From assembly GCA_003280105.1 (NCBI GenBank), contig QCFX01000004.1:1-64000 (forward strand): DNA of 64,000 bases, given 5' to 3'. The notes under the pieces were generated by a model, which did no database searches, was not told the origin of the DNA, and was given only the letters and a program-made list of their open reading frames with translations. The DNA is from Prochlorococcus sp. AG-363-N20 (GTDB lineage: Bacteria; Cyanobacteriota; Cyanobacteriia; PCC-6307; Cyanobiaceae). Positions 33,652 through 44,311 of this stretch are shown here, piece by piece; position 1 is the first letter of the stretch, and each line of letters opens with the position of its first letter. Position numbers and translations under genes: made by a program.

Positions 33652-34515
33652 ATGGAAAGAACTCTTTTATTTAAGGAATCCCCATACGCTCATTGGGAAT
33701 ATATAGATAATGGAGATCGTCTAAGAGTAGTTCCAGAACGAGGTGGATTAATTACAGAATGGCGATGCAATGGAAAGGAGATTCTTTATTTTGATAAGGA
33801 GAGATTTGTAAAAACTGATAAGAGTGTACGCGGAGGAATTCCGATCCTTTTTCCTATTTGTGGATCACTTCCAAATCAAACATTGCGTTTAAAGCAAGGA
33901 AATTTTTTGATGAATCAACATGGTTTTGCTAGAGATTCATTATGGGAGATAAACGCACCTGATCATTCAAGTTTTTTAAGATTGAGGCTTTTAGATGATC
34001 AACATACAAAGTCTATTTATCCATATTCCTTTTGTATTGATATAGAGGTGAAACTTATATGCAATTCTATGCAACTAAATATTTATGTTCAGAATACTGA
34101 CAAATTAAATATGCCTTTTTCATTTGGATTGCATCCATACTTTAAGGTTAATAACTTAGAAAATATCAAGATAGAAGGTTTGCCTGAGGTTGGCATTAAT
34201 CATTTTGATATGACTAAAATTAGAACTAATGAGCAAATCGCATCCCTTTCACAAGGTATTGACTTTATAAGCGGTCCTTCAGAATCAGTTCTGCTTGTTG
34301 ATCATTCCGATGGCTCAAGTATTCAATTAAAACAAAAAAAACCAATGGATTTATCTGTTATTTGGACAGACCCTCCACGACCTATGGTTTGCCTTGAGCC
34401 TTGGACGAGCCCTAGAGACTCATTACATACAGGAGATAGAACGATAATCCTTCCTCCTGGTAAAACACAAAATCTCTTTTGTGAAATTTCAGTGGGTAAT
34501 TTTATTTACAGTTGA
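33652..34515 (+). CDS. aldose 1-epimerase-like (galactose mutarotase fold)
   Basis: ORF; FPICGSLPNQ, HGFARDSLWE, FGLHPYF, EPWTSPRDSL. Confidence 0.8.
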   Translation: MERTLLFKESPYAHWEYIDNGDRLRVVPERGGLITEWRCNGKEILYFDKERFVKTDKSVRGGIPILFPICGSLPNQTLRLKQGNFLMNQHGFARDSLWEINAPDHSSFLRLRLLDDQHTKSIYPYSFCIDIEVKLICNSMQLNIYVQNTDKLNMPFSFGLHPYFKVNNLENIKIEGLPEVGINHFDMTKIRTNEQIASLSQGIDFISGPSESVLLVDHSDGSSIQLKQKKPMDLSVIWTDPPRPMVCLEPWTSPRDSLHTGDRTIILPPGKTQNLFCEISVGNFIYS

Positions 34516-34637
34516 CATCAATTCCTTCGCTCAACTATAGCGCTACCAAGCCCCATGAAGAAATTATCTTCATTTAGGAGACTGTCAATCAAAGATATTT
34601 TATTATTGCGTAGATATTCTTTCTAGGGTTTTTATAA

Positions 34638-36338
34638 ATGTCATTTAACCACTTATTAGATTTTAAGGAGAACATTATCACTATTGTTGGTAGTGATAAT
34701 GTTCTCACAGATGAAAAGGATACCCTGAGCTATAGAACAGGAATTCGAGTAGGAAGTGGTACTGCTTGTGCAGTGATCTTTCCTCAGAGCTTGTTGGAAA
34801 TGTGGAAAGTTTTGCAAACTTGCATTGCTTTTGAGAAAATCATTATTATGCAGGCTGCAAATACAGGCCTGACAGGAGGCTCAACGCCTGATGGACAAAC
34901 TTATGATCGTGATGTTGTTATTATCAATACTTTATCGATTGACCAATTACTAATTTTACATGAAGGTGATCAAGTTGTTGCATTTCCTGGGACAACTTTA
35001 TATCAATTAGAAGATCGACTTTTGCCTTTGGGACGAGGTCCTCACTCAGTTATAGGCTCTTCTTGTATAGGTGCTTCAGTGGTTGGGGGGGTTTGCAATA
35101 ATTCTGGTGGAAACCTAGTTAATCGTGGACCTGCTTATACGCAATTGTCTCTTTTCGCTAGATTGAATAAAGATAGAAAACTAGAGCTTGTTAATCATTT
35201 AGGGATTAATTTAGGAATCGAGCCAGAAGAAATATTAACTAACTTAGAGGGGTTTAATTTTAATAAAGAAGATATAAAGTCAGATAATCTAATGGCATCT
35301 GATATTGAATACCAGAGCCGAGTAAGAGATATAAATGCAAATACTCCAGCGAGATTTAATGCAGATCCGAGGCGTCTATATGAATCAAGTGGATGTGCAG
35401 GTAAGATCGCAGTTTTTGCTGTGCGATTAGACACTTTTCCAACTCCAAAAGAGGAGAAAGTCTTTTTTGTCGGAACAAATCAGCCTACCCATTTCACAGA
35501 ACTTCGAAAGAAGATACTTTTAGATTTCGTAGATTTACCAGATATGGGGGAATATATGCATAGGAGCTATTTTGATGGAGCTATGAAATATTGTAAGGAC
35601 ATATTCTTAGTTTTGAAGTACTTAGGTACTCACTTTCTACCGAAGCTATTAAAACTAAAAAGAAAGGTTGATGCATTTACGACTAACAATAGATTTTTAC
35701 CAAGTAATTTTTTTGATAAATTAATGCAATGGATTGCTAATATATTACCTAACCATCTTCCTAAGAGAATTATTGATTATAGAAATAGATTTGAACACTA
35801 TATGATTTTCTCTGCAAGTGATGACTCTATTAAGCTTACCAAGGAATTATTAGATTATGAAACCTCAAAGATAGAAGATTTTGAATACTTCATGTGTAAA
35901 CCTGAAGAAGGAAGAGACTTATTGTTACACCGCTATGTTGCAGGAGCTGCACCAGCTAGGTATCAAGTAGTTAATTCCTCTGAGTCAGGCGAACTTCTTC
36001 CATTAGATGTAGCCTTGCCACGAAATTGCATTAATTGGCATGATATCTTACCTTCTCATATCCATGAAAAAATGGCTCAATCATTTCAAATGGGTCACTT
36101 TTTATGCATGGTTTTTCATTGGGACTTCGTAGTCAAAAAAGAAGTTGATGTGATTAAATTGAAGGAAGAGATATTAGATATTTTGGATCAAAAGAAAGCC
36201 CGATATCCCGCAGAACATAATGTAGGTCACCTCTATAAAGCAGATTTACTCCTGGAGAATTTTTATCGAGGTCTAGATCCAACAAATACTTTCAATCCTG
36301 GAATTGGGAAATCTTCTAAGAATTCCTTTTACAATTAA
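34638..36338 (+). CDS. dld: D-lactate dehydrogenase, quinone-dependent FAD enzyme
   Basis: ORF; FAD_binding_4-type N-terminus, C-terminal KARYPAEHNVGHLYKA..FYRGLDPTNTFNPGIG. Confidence 0.88.
   Translation: MSFNHLLDFKENIITIVGSDNVLTDEKDTLSYRTGIRVGSGTACAVIFPQSLLEMWKVLQTCIAFEKIIIMQAANTGLTGGSTPDGQTYDRDVVIINTLSIDQLLILHEGDQVVAFPGTTLYQLEDRLLPLGRGPHSVIGSSCIGASVVGGVCNNSGGNLVNRGPAYTQLSLFARLNKDRKLELVNHLGINLGIEPEEILTNLEGFNFNKEDIKSDNLMASDIEYQSRVRDINANTPARFNADPRRLYESSGCAGKIAVFAVRLDTFPTPKEEKVFFVGTNQPTHFTELRKKILLDFVDLPDMGEYMHRSYFDGAMKYCKDIFLVLKYLGTHFLPKLLKLKRKVDAFTTNNRFLPSNFFDKLMQWIANILPNHLPKRIIDYRNRFEHYMIFSASDDSIKLTKELLDYETSKIEDFEYFMCKPEEGRDLLLHRYVAGAAPARYQVVNSSESGELLPLDVALPRNCINWHDILPSHIHEKMAQSFQMGHFLCMVFHWDFVVKKEVDVIKLKEEILDILDQKKARYPAEHNVGHLYKADLLLENFYRGLDPTNTFNPGIGKSSKNSFYN
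34668..34706. repeat. 16-bp perfect inverted repeat, 7-nt loop, inside dld 5' end
   Basis: gagaacattatcacta-ttgttgg-tagtgataatgttctc. Confidence 0.95.
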
Positions 36339-36459
36339 CTTTATAATCACTTGCTCCCTGCAGAACCACATAGCTAAGTCTAATAATTTTTGAATTTAAC
36401 CTTTTATTGCTACTTTTAGTCTCATTCCATCTTAGACTTATGGAAGTAAAGGTATTCAA

Positions 36460-37647
36460 ATGTTTGCCAAGGCCTCAGCTTCAAGTGCTGTAAATATCAA
36501 TGATCTTCGTGCTTTAGCTAAAAAACGCCTACCTCAAATGGTCTTTGACTATATAGATAGTGGAGCGGACAGAGAGCAAACTTTATCTCAAAATTGCACA
36601 GCTTTTAATGAAATATATTTTCGACCTAGGTGTGCAGTTGCCACACCATCTTGCGATCTCTCAATTGATGTCCTTCAACAGAAGTTTCAATTGCCATTCA
36701 TTTTGGCTCCGGTAGGGAGTAGTCGGATGTTTTACCCCAAGGGGGAAGTCTTAGCAGCGAGTGAAGCTGGGAAGGCTGGAACCGGTTATACCCTTTCGAC
36801 TCTTTCGGGCTGTCGTTTGGAAGAAGTAAAAGCTGCAACTGATTACCCTGCTTGGTATCAGCTTTATTTACTAGGAGGTAGAGATGTCGCGTTAAAGACT
36901 ATTGAACGAGCCAGATCGGCTGGTTTTTCAGCAATTGTCGTGACTATAGATACCCCTATTTCTGGATTGAGAGAGCGTGATGTTCGAAATGGAACAAAAC
37001 AATTACTATCCAGAAATCCTTTGCAGATGCTTCCATATTTGCCGCAAATGTTGATTAAACCTTGTTGGCTCTCTCAATGGTTAGGAGATGGCGGGCTGAT
37101 GAACTTTCCAAATGTTGAACTTGAAGATGGCCCGATGGGTTATACAGAAATAGGCCCAGCTTTAGAGCAATCAGTTGTAACTTGGGATGATTTAAATTGG
37201 ATTAGAGAGGCATGGGGAGGAAAACTAATTATTAAAGGAGTTCATATTGGAGATGATGCAAAAAGAGCTGTTGATTTAGGTGTAGATGCTTTAGTTGTAT
37301 CTAATCATGGTGCTAGGCAACTTGATAGTGTTGCTCCCACAATTAGGGTTCTTCCTGAGATTATTGATGCTGTAAACGGGCAAATAGATGTTCTTTTAGA
37401 TGGCGGAATAAGGAGAGGGGGTGATGTAGTAAAAGCGTTATGTCTTGGTGCAAAAGGAGTTTTGATTGGCAGGGCATATGCATATGGATTAGCAGCAGGT
37501 GGCGCTTCTGGAGTGGAAAGAGCCATTCAGATTATTCGAACTGATATTCTCCGAACAATGAAGCTTTTAGGTTGTGATTCAGTTAAGAAGTTAGACAGGT
37601 CTTATGTTTCTATTCCTGATAGCTGGGATAAATTTAAGAACATCTAA
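36460..37647 (+). CDS. lldD: FMN-dependent L-lactate dehydrogenase / (S)-2-hydroxy-acid oxidase
   Basis: ORF; FDYIDSGADREQT, VVSNHGARQLD, LLDGGIRRGGDVVKALCLGAKGVLIGR. Confidence 0.88.
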   Translation: MFAKASASSAVNINDLRALAKKRLPQMVFDYIDSGADREQTLSQNCTAFNEIYFRPRCAVATPSCDLSIDVLQQKFQLPFILAPVGSSRMFYPKGEVLAASEAGKAGTGYTLSTLSGCRLEEVKAATDYPAWYQLYLLGGRDVALKTIERARSAGFSAIVVTIDTPISGLRERDVRNGTKQLLSRNPLQMLPYLPQMLIKPCWLSQWLGDGGLMNFPNVELEDGPMGYTEIGPALEQSVVTWDDLNWIREAWGGKLIIKGVHIGDDAKRAVDLGVDALVVSNHGARQLDSVAPTIRVLPEIIDAVNGQIDVLLDGGIRRGGDVVKALCLGAKGVLIGRAYAYGLAAGGASGVERAIQIIRTDILRTMKLLGCDSVKKLDRSYVSIPDSWDKFKNI

Positions 37648-37683
37648 TTAATCTTAGATCAATTCTAAGTTTATTAATATCAA

Positions 37684-39036
37684 ATGAAGATTATTGTTAT
37701 TGATGACGACCCAACTGGATCCCAGGCTGTATATGGATGCCCCTTACTTTTGAAATGGGATGAGAAAACTCTTCTAAAAGGTCTTGCCTATCCATCGCCA
37801 TTGCTTTTTATTTTAGCTAATACTCGCTCTATGGAAGAAGATTCAGTTAAAAAGACCATTAATGAAATATCTTATTCAATTCGTAAAGCAATACAGAAGC
37901 AAAATCTATTATTGGAGGAGATTTTCTTTGTTAGTAGAGGCGATTCAACTTTACGGGGACATGGATTTTTAGAGCCAAAATTAATTAACGAGCGTTTAGG
38001 TCCTTTTGATGCAACCTTTCATATTCCAGCCTTTTTAGAAGGCTGCCGAACAACTGTGAATGGCATTCATCTGTTGAATGGTATCCCCGTTCATATGACC
38101 CCTTTCGCAAAGGATTCATTATTTGGTTATTCAACAAGCAAATTAGATGTTTGGCTGCAGGAAAAGAGTAAAGGAAAAATTAATTCAAAAGACGTCTTGA
38201 GATTAGATGTTAATTTGCTAAATTCAGCTAATGAATCTAATTTTGGGAGAAAAAAACTTTCGGATTGGTTGTTAAAACTTACTGGCAACCAACCTGTCGT
38301 GGTTGATGTCGATAAACAGCAACATATTCAAAGATTAGGTATAGCTTTTAGAGGTCTTATAGGAAAGAAACGCTTTCTTTTTAGATCAGCTGCAAGTTTG
38401 ATTGCAGGCTTGGCTGACTTATCGCAAAACCCTTTAACACCCTTTTCTCTTTCACAATTAAGGCTCAAAGATAGAATGGGTATACCTAAACCAGGCTTGG
38501 TTTTAGTGGGGTCTCATGTAAAACTTGCTGATGATCAGTTGACTAACTTATTGCAAGAAAAATCCTGTATTGGAATTGAGATCTCTGTAGAAAAGATAGC
38601 TGAGATAGGCAATGATTTTTCTAGAAAAAATTTATTATTAGAATTTGAGGAAAGGTTATTGAAAAAAATTAATCATATCTTGATGTTAGGTAAAACACCT
38701 GTTTTATATACATCAAGAACTCAACTTGAATTTGAAAGCCCTATAGATAGAGTTGATTTTGGTAATCAGCTTGCCGAAATACTAGCCACAACTGTTGCAA
38801 AGCTCAGTACTAAATTAGGCTATATCATAAGCAAGGGAGGAATTACAACAAATACATTGCTTGCAGTCGGTCTGGATTTAGATTTAGTACATTTAAAGGG
38901 TCAATTACTCCCTGGTTTGTCTGTAGTATTACCTGTTGGCTCTTTAAATAAACTTCCAATCATTACTTTCCCTGGGAATTTAGGTGACGCACAAACTTTA
39001 CTCAAATCATGGAAACTGATGGAGAATCTAAATTAG
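37684..39036 (+). CDS. four-carbon acid sugar kinase family (DUF1537)
   Basis: ORF; VIDDDPTGSQ, SRGDSTLRGH, ISKGGITTNTLL. Confidence 0.82.
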   Translation: MKIIVIDDDPTGSQAVYGCPLLLKWDEKTLLKGLAYPSPLLFILANTRSMEEDSVKKTINEISYSIRKAIQKQNLLLEEIFFVSRGDSTLRGHGFLEPKLINERLGPFDATFHIPAFLEGCRTTVNGIHLLNGIPVHMTPFAKDSLFGYSTSKLDVWLQEKSKGKINSKDVLRLDVNLLNSANESNFGRKKLSDWLLKLTGNQPVVVDVDKQQHIQRLGIAFRGLIGKKRFLFRSAASLIAGLADLSQNPLTPFSLSQLRLKDRMGIPKPGLVLVGSHVKLADDQLTNLLQEKSCIGIEISVEKIAEIGNDFSRKNLLLEFEERLLKKINHILMLGKTPVLYTSRTQLEFESPIDRVDFGNQLAEILATTVAKLSTKLGYIISKGGITTNTLLAVGLDLDLVHLKGQLLPGLSVVLPVGSLNKLPIITFPGNLGDAQTLLKSWKLMENLN

Positions 39037-39096
39037 CTCTGAGAGTGACTTTTTTATTATCTAGTTATAGTTCTGTGTAGAAGATTATCTATTCTA

Positions 39097-40521
39097 TTAA
39101 AAACGTTCGATTACAGCATTTGCAAATCCACTACAAGTCAATGATTTTACTGGAGGGCTCATAAGTCTTGCTAGATCGTATGTGACCTTCTGATCTGAAA
39201 TGGCTTTACTTATTCCTTTCGTTACTAGATCAGCTGCTTCTTGCCATCCAAGGAATTCCAACATCATTACTCCACTCAATATTACAGAACCTGGATTAAT
39301 TCTATCGAGCCCTGCATGCTTTGGAGCTGTCCCATGTGTTGCTTCAAAGATGGCAGCTTTATCGCCTATATTTGCCCCTGGCGCCATTCCTAGTCCTCCC
39401 ACAATTGCAGCAGCAGCATCAGAAATGTAATCTCCATTTAGATTGAGAGTTGCAAGAATTGAATATTCTTGAGGCCTAGTTTGAATTTGCTGAAAAATAC
39501 TGTCTGCTATTCGATCATCAACCATAACCATATTCTTCCACTTACTGTTTCCATGACTAGACCCTATTTTATCAAGTACAGATCTCACTTCTAAGCATAT
39601 GGAATGTTTCTTGTCTTCAGTTAAAGAGTCATAACCTGGATCAATCATCCTTGCATTATTTTCAATACTTAACTCAGGATTAGTTTGAGAATTTTCTAGA
39701 ATCCAACTTTCACGTTCAGTAATACAAACATCACGAAATTCACTGGTTGCAAGCTCATAACCCCAGTCTCTAAATGAACCTTCAGTGAACTTCATGATAT
39801 TACCTTTATGTACAAGAGTCACATGTCGCTTCTTATCTGAAAGACGAAGTGCATGTTGAATGGCTTTTTTGATATGTCTTTGACTGCCTAACCTGCTTAC
39901 TGGCTTTATGCCAATGCCAGAACCTTGAGGTATTTTTCTACCACTTAGCTTGCCATTTTTTGGAATTACCTTTGTATTTAAATATTCAATTAAATTAATT
40001 CCTACTGGATCATTAGACTCCCATTCCACACCCATATAAATATCTTCTGTATTTTCTCTATAGACAATTACATCTAGATCTTCAGGTCGCTTATGCGGAC
40101 TTGGAGTGCCTGCATAGTATCGGCAAGGTCTCACACAGGAATACAGATCAAAAATTTGTCTCAAAGCAACATTCAGTGATCTAATGCCTCCACCTATAGG
40201 TGTTGTTAGTGGACCTTTAATTGCAACTCCAAATTTACGAATTGCTTCCAGAGTATCTTCAGGCAGATATTGATAACTTCCATAGAGTTCGCATGCTTCA
40301 TCACCGGCATAGATTTTGAACCATTCGATTTGACGATTGTTGCCATAGGCCTTTTCTACGGCAGCATCAATAACTTTTTTAGTTGCAGGCCATATATCTA
40401 CTCCAGTTCCATCTCCACGAATAAATGGAATGATTGGATTGTTTGGGACTTCTGGATTGCCGTCTACAAAGCGAATGGCTTGCCCCTGTGTTGGAGCTTG
40501 GAGCTTCTCAAACTCGGCCAT
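39097..40521 (-). CDS. icd: isocitrate dehydrogenase (NADP)
   Basis: ORF; IPFIRGDGTGVDIWPA, MAPGANIGDKAAIFEATHGTAPK. Confidence 0.95.
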   Translation of the reverse strand: MAEFEKLQAPTQGQAIRFVDGNPEVPNNPIIPFIRGDGTGVDIWPATKKVIDAAVEKAYGNNRQIEWFKIYAGDEACELYGSYQYLPEDTLEAIRKFGVAIKGPLTTPIGGGIRSLNVALRQIFDLYSCVRPCRYYAGTPSPHKRPEDLDVIVYRENTEDIYMGVEWESNDPVGINLIEYLNTKVIPKNGKLSGRKIPQGSGIGIKPVSRLGSQRHIKKAIQHALRLSDKKRHVTLVHKGNIMKFTEGSFRDWGYELATSEFRDVCITERESWILENSQTNPELSIENNARMIDPGYDSLTEDKKHSICLEVRSVLDKIGSSHGNSKWKNMVMVDDRIADSIFQQIQTRPQEYSILATLNLNGDYISDAAAAIVGGLGMAPGANIGDKAAIFEATHGTAPKHAGLDRINPGSVILSGVMMLEFLGWQEAADLVTKGISKAISDQKVTYDLARLMSPPVKSLTCSGFANAVIERF

Positions 40522-40809
40522 AGATTTTCTAACTCGTTGTGTTCCTCAAGCGAGCCTATGACTAAATGGGATCTTATTGGACAACAAATACCTATTTGCT
40601 CAGGAAAAGAATGAGAGATTACTAAACCCTTTTTTGAATTGCACCTTTAATTGGTTGGCGTAGATCGTTTTGTTGGCCTCAAGTGCTACAAGATTTGCTT
40701 GTATATGTTTGGATATTGCTTAAATGGCCTTAACAGGCTAGGTGAAATCATGCGACTTGGACGATTGCATGGCATCGTCATTATTAGAGATTATTTTTCG
40801 GAGATCTAA

Positions 40810-41238
40810 GTGAACGCTGCTGAACAAGTTGAAAGTATTACTCATGCGCATGCACTTGCTTCAGCAGTGACCTTGGTTCGTCAGTATTTCCCTGCTGCTT
40901 CTGCCAATTTGACTCCATGGCGTGATGACCCTGAAACACGCCTTTGGCATGAGAGCGGGACTATTGATTTAGCTTTTCACTTCCCGGGTTGGACTCCCCG
41001 ATTGGAATGCCGAAGCCTATTATTGCAACTCATAATGAGCAAAGAGAAATTAGGCGCTGCTCCTTATTTGATTGGTGTTCTTATGCGAGGGATTACGTTT
41101 GAAGGAGAACGCTGGCGCCTTGCAACTATTGAAGATTGGTCACCGATAGGCTCCCATCTACCAAAATCTAATGAGTTAAAGCATTTGCATGCTATCTGTA
41201 GGGAATTATTTTCTCTTTTTCCTGAAACCACCTCCTGA
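40810..41238 (+). CDS. conserved cyanobacterial hypothetical
   Basis: ORF with GTG start in clear intergenic space. Confidence 0.6.
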   Translation: MNAAEQVESITHAHALASAVTLVRQYFPAASANLTPWRDDPETRLWHESGTIDLAFHFPGWTPRLECRSLLLQLIMSKEKLGAAPYLIGVLMRGITFEGERWRLATIEDWSPIGSHLPKSNELKHLHAICRELFSLFPETTS

Positions 41239-41325
41239 ATGGATTATCTTTTTATTCTTTGCAATCAAACCTCACAATTTAGTTAGGTTGCGTTTAGCTG
41301 TTTAACCTTTCATTTCACCTGTTCA

Positions 41326-42033
41326 ATGCCTGTAGCTTTAGCCAGTCAACTTAGAGAAGGTACCAAAAAGGCTCACACAATGGCTGAGAATACTGGCTTT
41401 GTGAGTTGTTTTCTTAAAGGGGTAGTTGATAAATCCTCGTATCGCACCTTGATCGCAGACCTTTTCTTCGTGTATTCAGCCATGGAAGATGAAATAGGTA
41501 GGCTTTGCAGCGAAGGACACCCTGTAATCAGTTTGATTGGGTATTCAGAATTAAACCGAAGAGAATCTTTGCAACAGGATCTTGCATTTTATTTTGGGAA
41601 TGATTGGGCTAATAGATTGTCACCAACACCTTCAGCTAAGGCATATGTTGAGAGAATTCATAAGGTAGCTAAAGATATGCCTGAATTACTAATTGGCCAT
41701 CATTACACTAGATATATTGGTGATCTTTCGGGTGGTCAGATGCTTAAGAAGATTGCCAAGCAAGCAATGAATCTTTCAGGTAATGATGGCCTGAAGTTTT
41801 ATGAATTTGAACGTATTCCAAATGAGAAAGCCTTTAAGACTAATTACAGTGCAACACTTAATTCATTACCAATAAATCAATCTATGGCTGATTTAATTGT
41901 TGAAGAAGCAAACAAAGCGTTTCAATACAATATGGAGGTTTTTAAGGAGTTAGAAGGTAATTTGATTGCTGCTATTGGAATAGTTCTTTTTCGATTTCTA
42001 ACAAGGCGCAAGCTGAAAGGTAGTACAGAATGA
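41326..42033 (+). CDS. ho1: heme oxygenase
   Basis: ORF; LREGTKKAHTMAENTGFV, HHYTRYIGDLSGGQMLKKIA. Confidence 0.95.
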   Translation: MPVALASQLREGTKKAHTMAENTGFVSCFLKGVVDKSSYRTLIADLFFVYSAMEDEIGRLCSEGHPVISLIGYSELNRRESLQQDLAFYFGNDWANRLSPTPSAKAYVERIHKVAKDMPELLIGHHYTRYIGDLSGGQMLKKIAKQAMNLSGNDGLKFYEFERIPNEKAFKTNYSATLNSLPINQSMADLIVEEANKAFQYNMEVFKELEGNLIAAIGIVLFRFLTRRKLKGSTE

Positions 42034-42205
42034 CTTATTTTGCGGTAGACCCGATTGCTTGGTATTGCTTTATACTCATCTTTCTTTTTTAATATCTTAT
42101 TTTTTAATTATTAGAGCTTGGTTGTTTTAGATATTGAGAGAGGTATATATATCTCGTCAATGGATATAAAATCATTACGTCTGATACAGACTGCACTTCA
42201 ACTAA

Positions 42206-42940
<735 letters not shown>

Positions 42941-42955
42941 ATTTAGTTATAGTAA

Positions 42956-43729
42956 ATGGACAATATTCGTAAAAATAGTCTTGATGAAGTTAACTTGGAA
43001 GGCTGGATATGGAAAGATTTCCTTCAGCACGCTATTACATCCTTATCTCCTCTTGAACTTTCTTCTTATCCAATCCCTAGAAACTATCTGGACAGAAAGT
43101 CGATAGTTGGATCTAAACTAAAACCTCTTACTGCTCATACATCAACATGGGCCTGTTGCACTCAAAAGCTTCGTCAAGTTAGAGCAGCTTGTGTACAAGT
43201 AAATAGCGAAATATCTGTATTCAATTTTCTAATTAGCCCTTTATCAAGATATGACCTTCCTTTCTTTGGAGCTGATTTTGTAACACTACCTTCCGGGCAT
43301 CTGTTGGCTCTTGATTTTCAACCAGCTTTAAAAAATGATAATTTACATACAGCATATTTTTTAGAAAGGTTGCTTCCTGTTCATAAGCATTGGCAATCTC
43401 TTTTGCCCGATGGTGGAAATATTCCTGAGGAGGCAAAGAGATTTTTTTCCCCAGGCTTTTTATGGACGCGTCTTCCTCTGGAAGAAGACAGTAATAGGCT
43501 GATAGCCGAAGTTATCTTCCCAGCATTTTCTGAATATATCATTCTTTATATCAATCTCATACGACAGGCAAAAGCAGTATCTAACTATAGATCTAATTTG
43601 CTTTTAGATGGTCAAAAAAATTATATGAATTATAGGGCAGAAAAAGACCCTGCAAGGGCTATGCTTACTCGATTTTATGGTAAGGAATGGACTGAGAGAT
43701 ATATTCACGAAGTATTATTTGACTTATGA
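42956..43729 (+). CDS. pebB: phycoerythrobilin:ferredoxin oxidoreductase
   Basis: ORF; bilin reductase family, YRAEKDPARAMLTRFYGKEWTERYIHEVLFD. Confidence 0.9.
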   Translation: MDNIRKNSLDEVNLEGWIWKDFLQHAITSLSPLELSSYPIPRNYLDRKSIVGSKLKPLTAHTSTWACCTQKLRQVRAACVQVNSEISVFNFLISPLSRYDLPFFGADFVTLPSGHLLALDFQPALKNDNLHTAYFLERLLPVHKHWQSLLPDGGNIPEEAKRFFSPGFLWTRLPLEEDSNRLIAEVIFPAFSEYIILYINLIRQAKAVSNYRSNLLLDGQKNYMNYRAEKDPARAMLTRFYGKEWTERYIHEVLFDL

Positions 43730-43834
43730 AAAGCAAATCAAATTACTTTTTTGGAAAATTCTTTTCTTTAGATCTTAAAATATCTTTAGTATTGCCTTCC
43801 TTGCTCTAAAGTTATAAATAATTTAACTTCACAA

Positions 43835-44311
43835 ATGCCTACAAAGATTTTGTTTGTTTGCTTGGGAAATATTTGCCGCTCCCCAGCTGCAGAAGCTGTT
43901 TTTCTAAAAATGTTAGAGACTAGGAAAAGCTTGGCTAAATATGAGATTGATTCGGCTGGTACAGGAGGTTGGCATGTTGGAAAGAAAGCTGATGAACGAA
44001 TGCGTAAAGCAGCCTCTAAAAGAGGAATCGAGATAAAAAGTCTGTCTAGACAAATTTCAGTGAAAGATTTTCAGGAATTTGATTTGATTCTCACTATGGA
44101 TTATGACAATTTAGCAAATGTTAAATCTCTCCTGGATAAGACGAGTAATCAATGTCATGCAGTGATTAAGCCAGTTCTTAGTTATGCGAGTTCTTCCAGC
44201 CTGATGGAAGTACCCGATCCATACTATGGAGGTGAACAAGGTTTTGAAGATGTTTTAGATTTGCTTGAAGATGCATGTGAAGGGCTTTTCATGGAGCTTA
44301 ACCAGGAGTAG
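43835..44311 (+). CDS. low-molecular-weight protein tyrosine phosphatase
   Basis: ORF; FVCLGNICRSP P-loop, VPDPYYGG. Confidence 0.92.
   Translation: MPTKILFVCLGNICRSPAAEAVFLKMLETRKSLAKYEIDSAGTGGWHVGKKADERMRKAASKRGIEIKSLSRQISVKDFQEFDLILTMDYDNLANVKSLLDKTSNQCHAVIKPVLSYASSSSLMEVPDPYYGGEQGFEDVLDLLEDACEGLFMELNQE

Noticed and set aside
42150-42170. gagaggtatatatatctc near-palindrome upstream of pebA
   Set aside because: Only 4 bp of outer pairing plus AT dinucleotides; within chance expectation.
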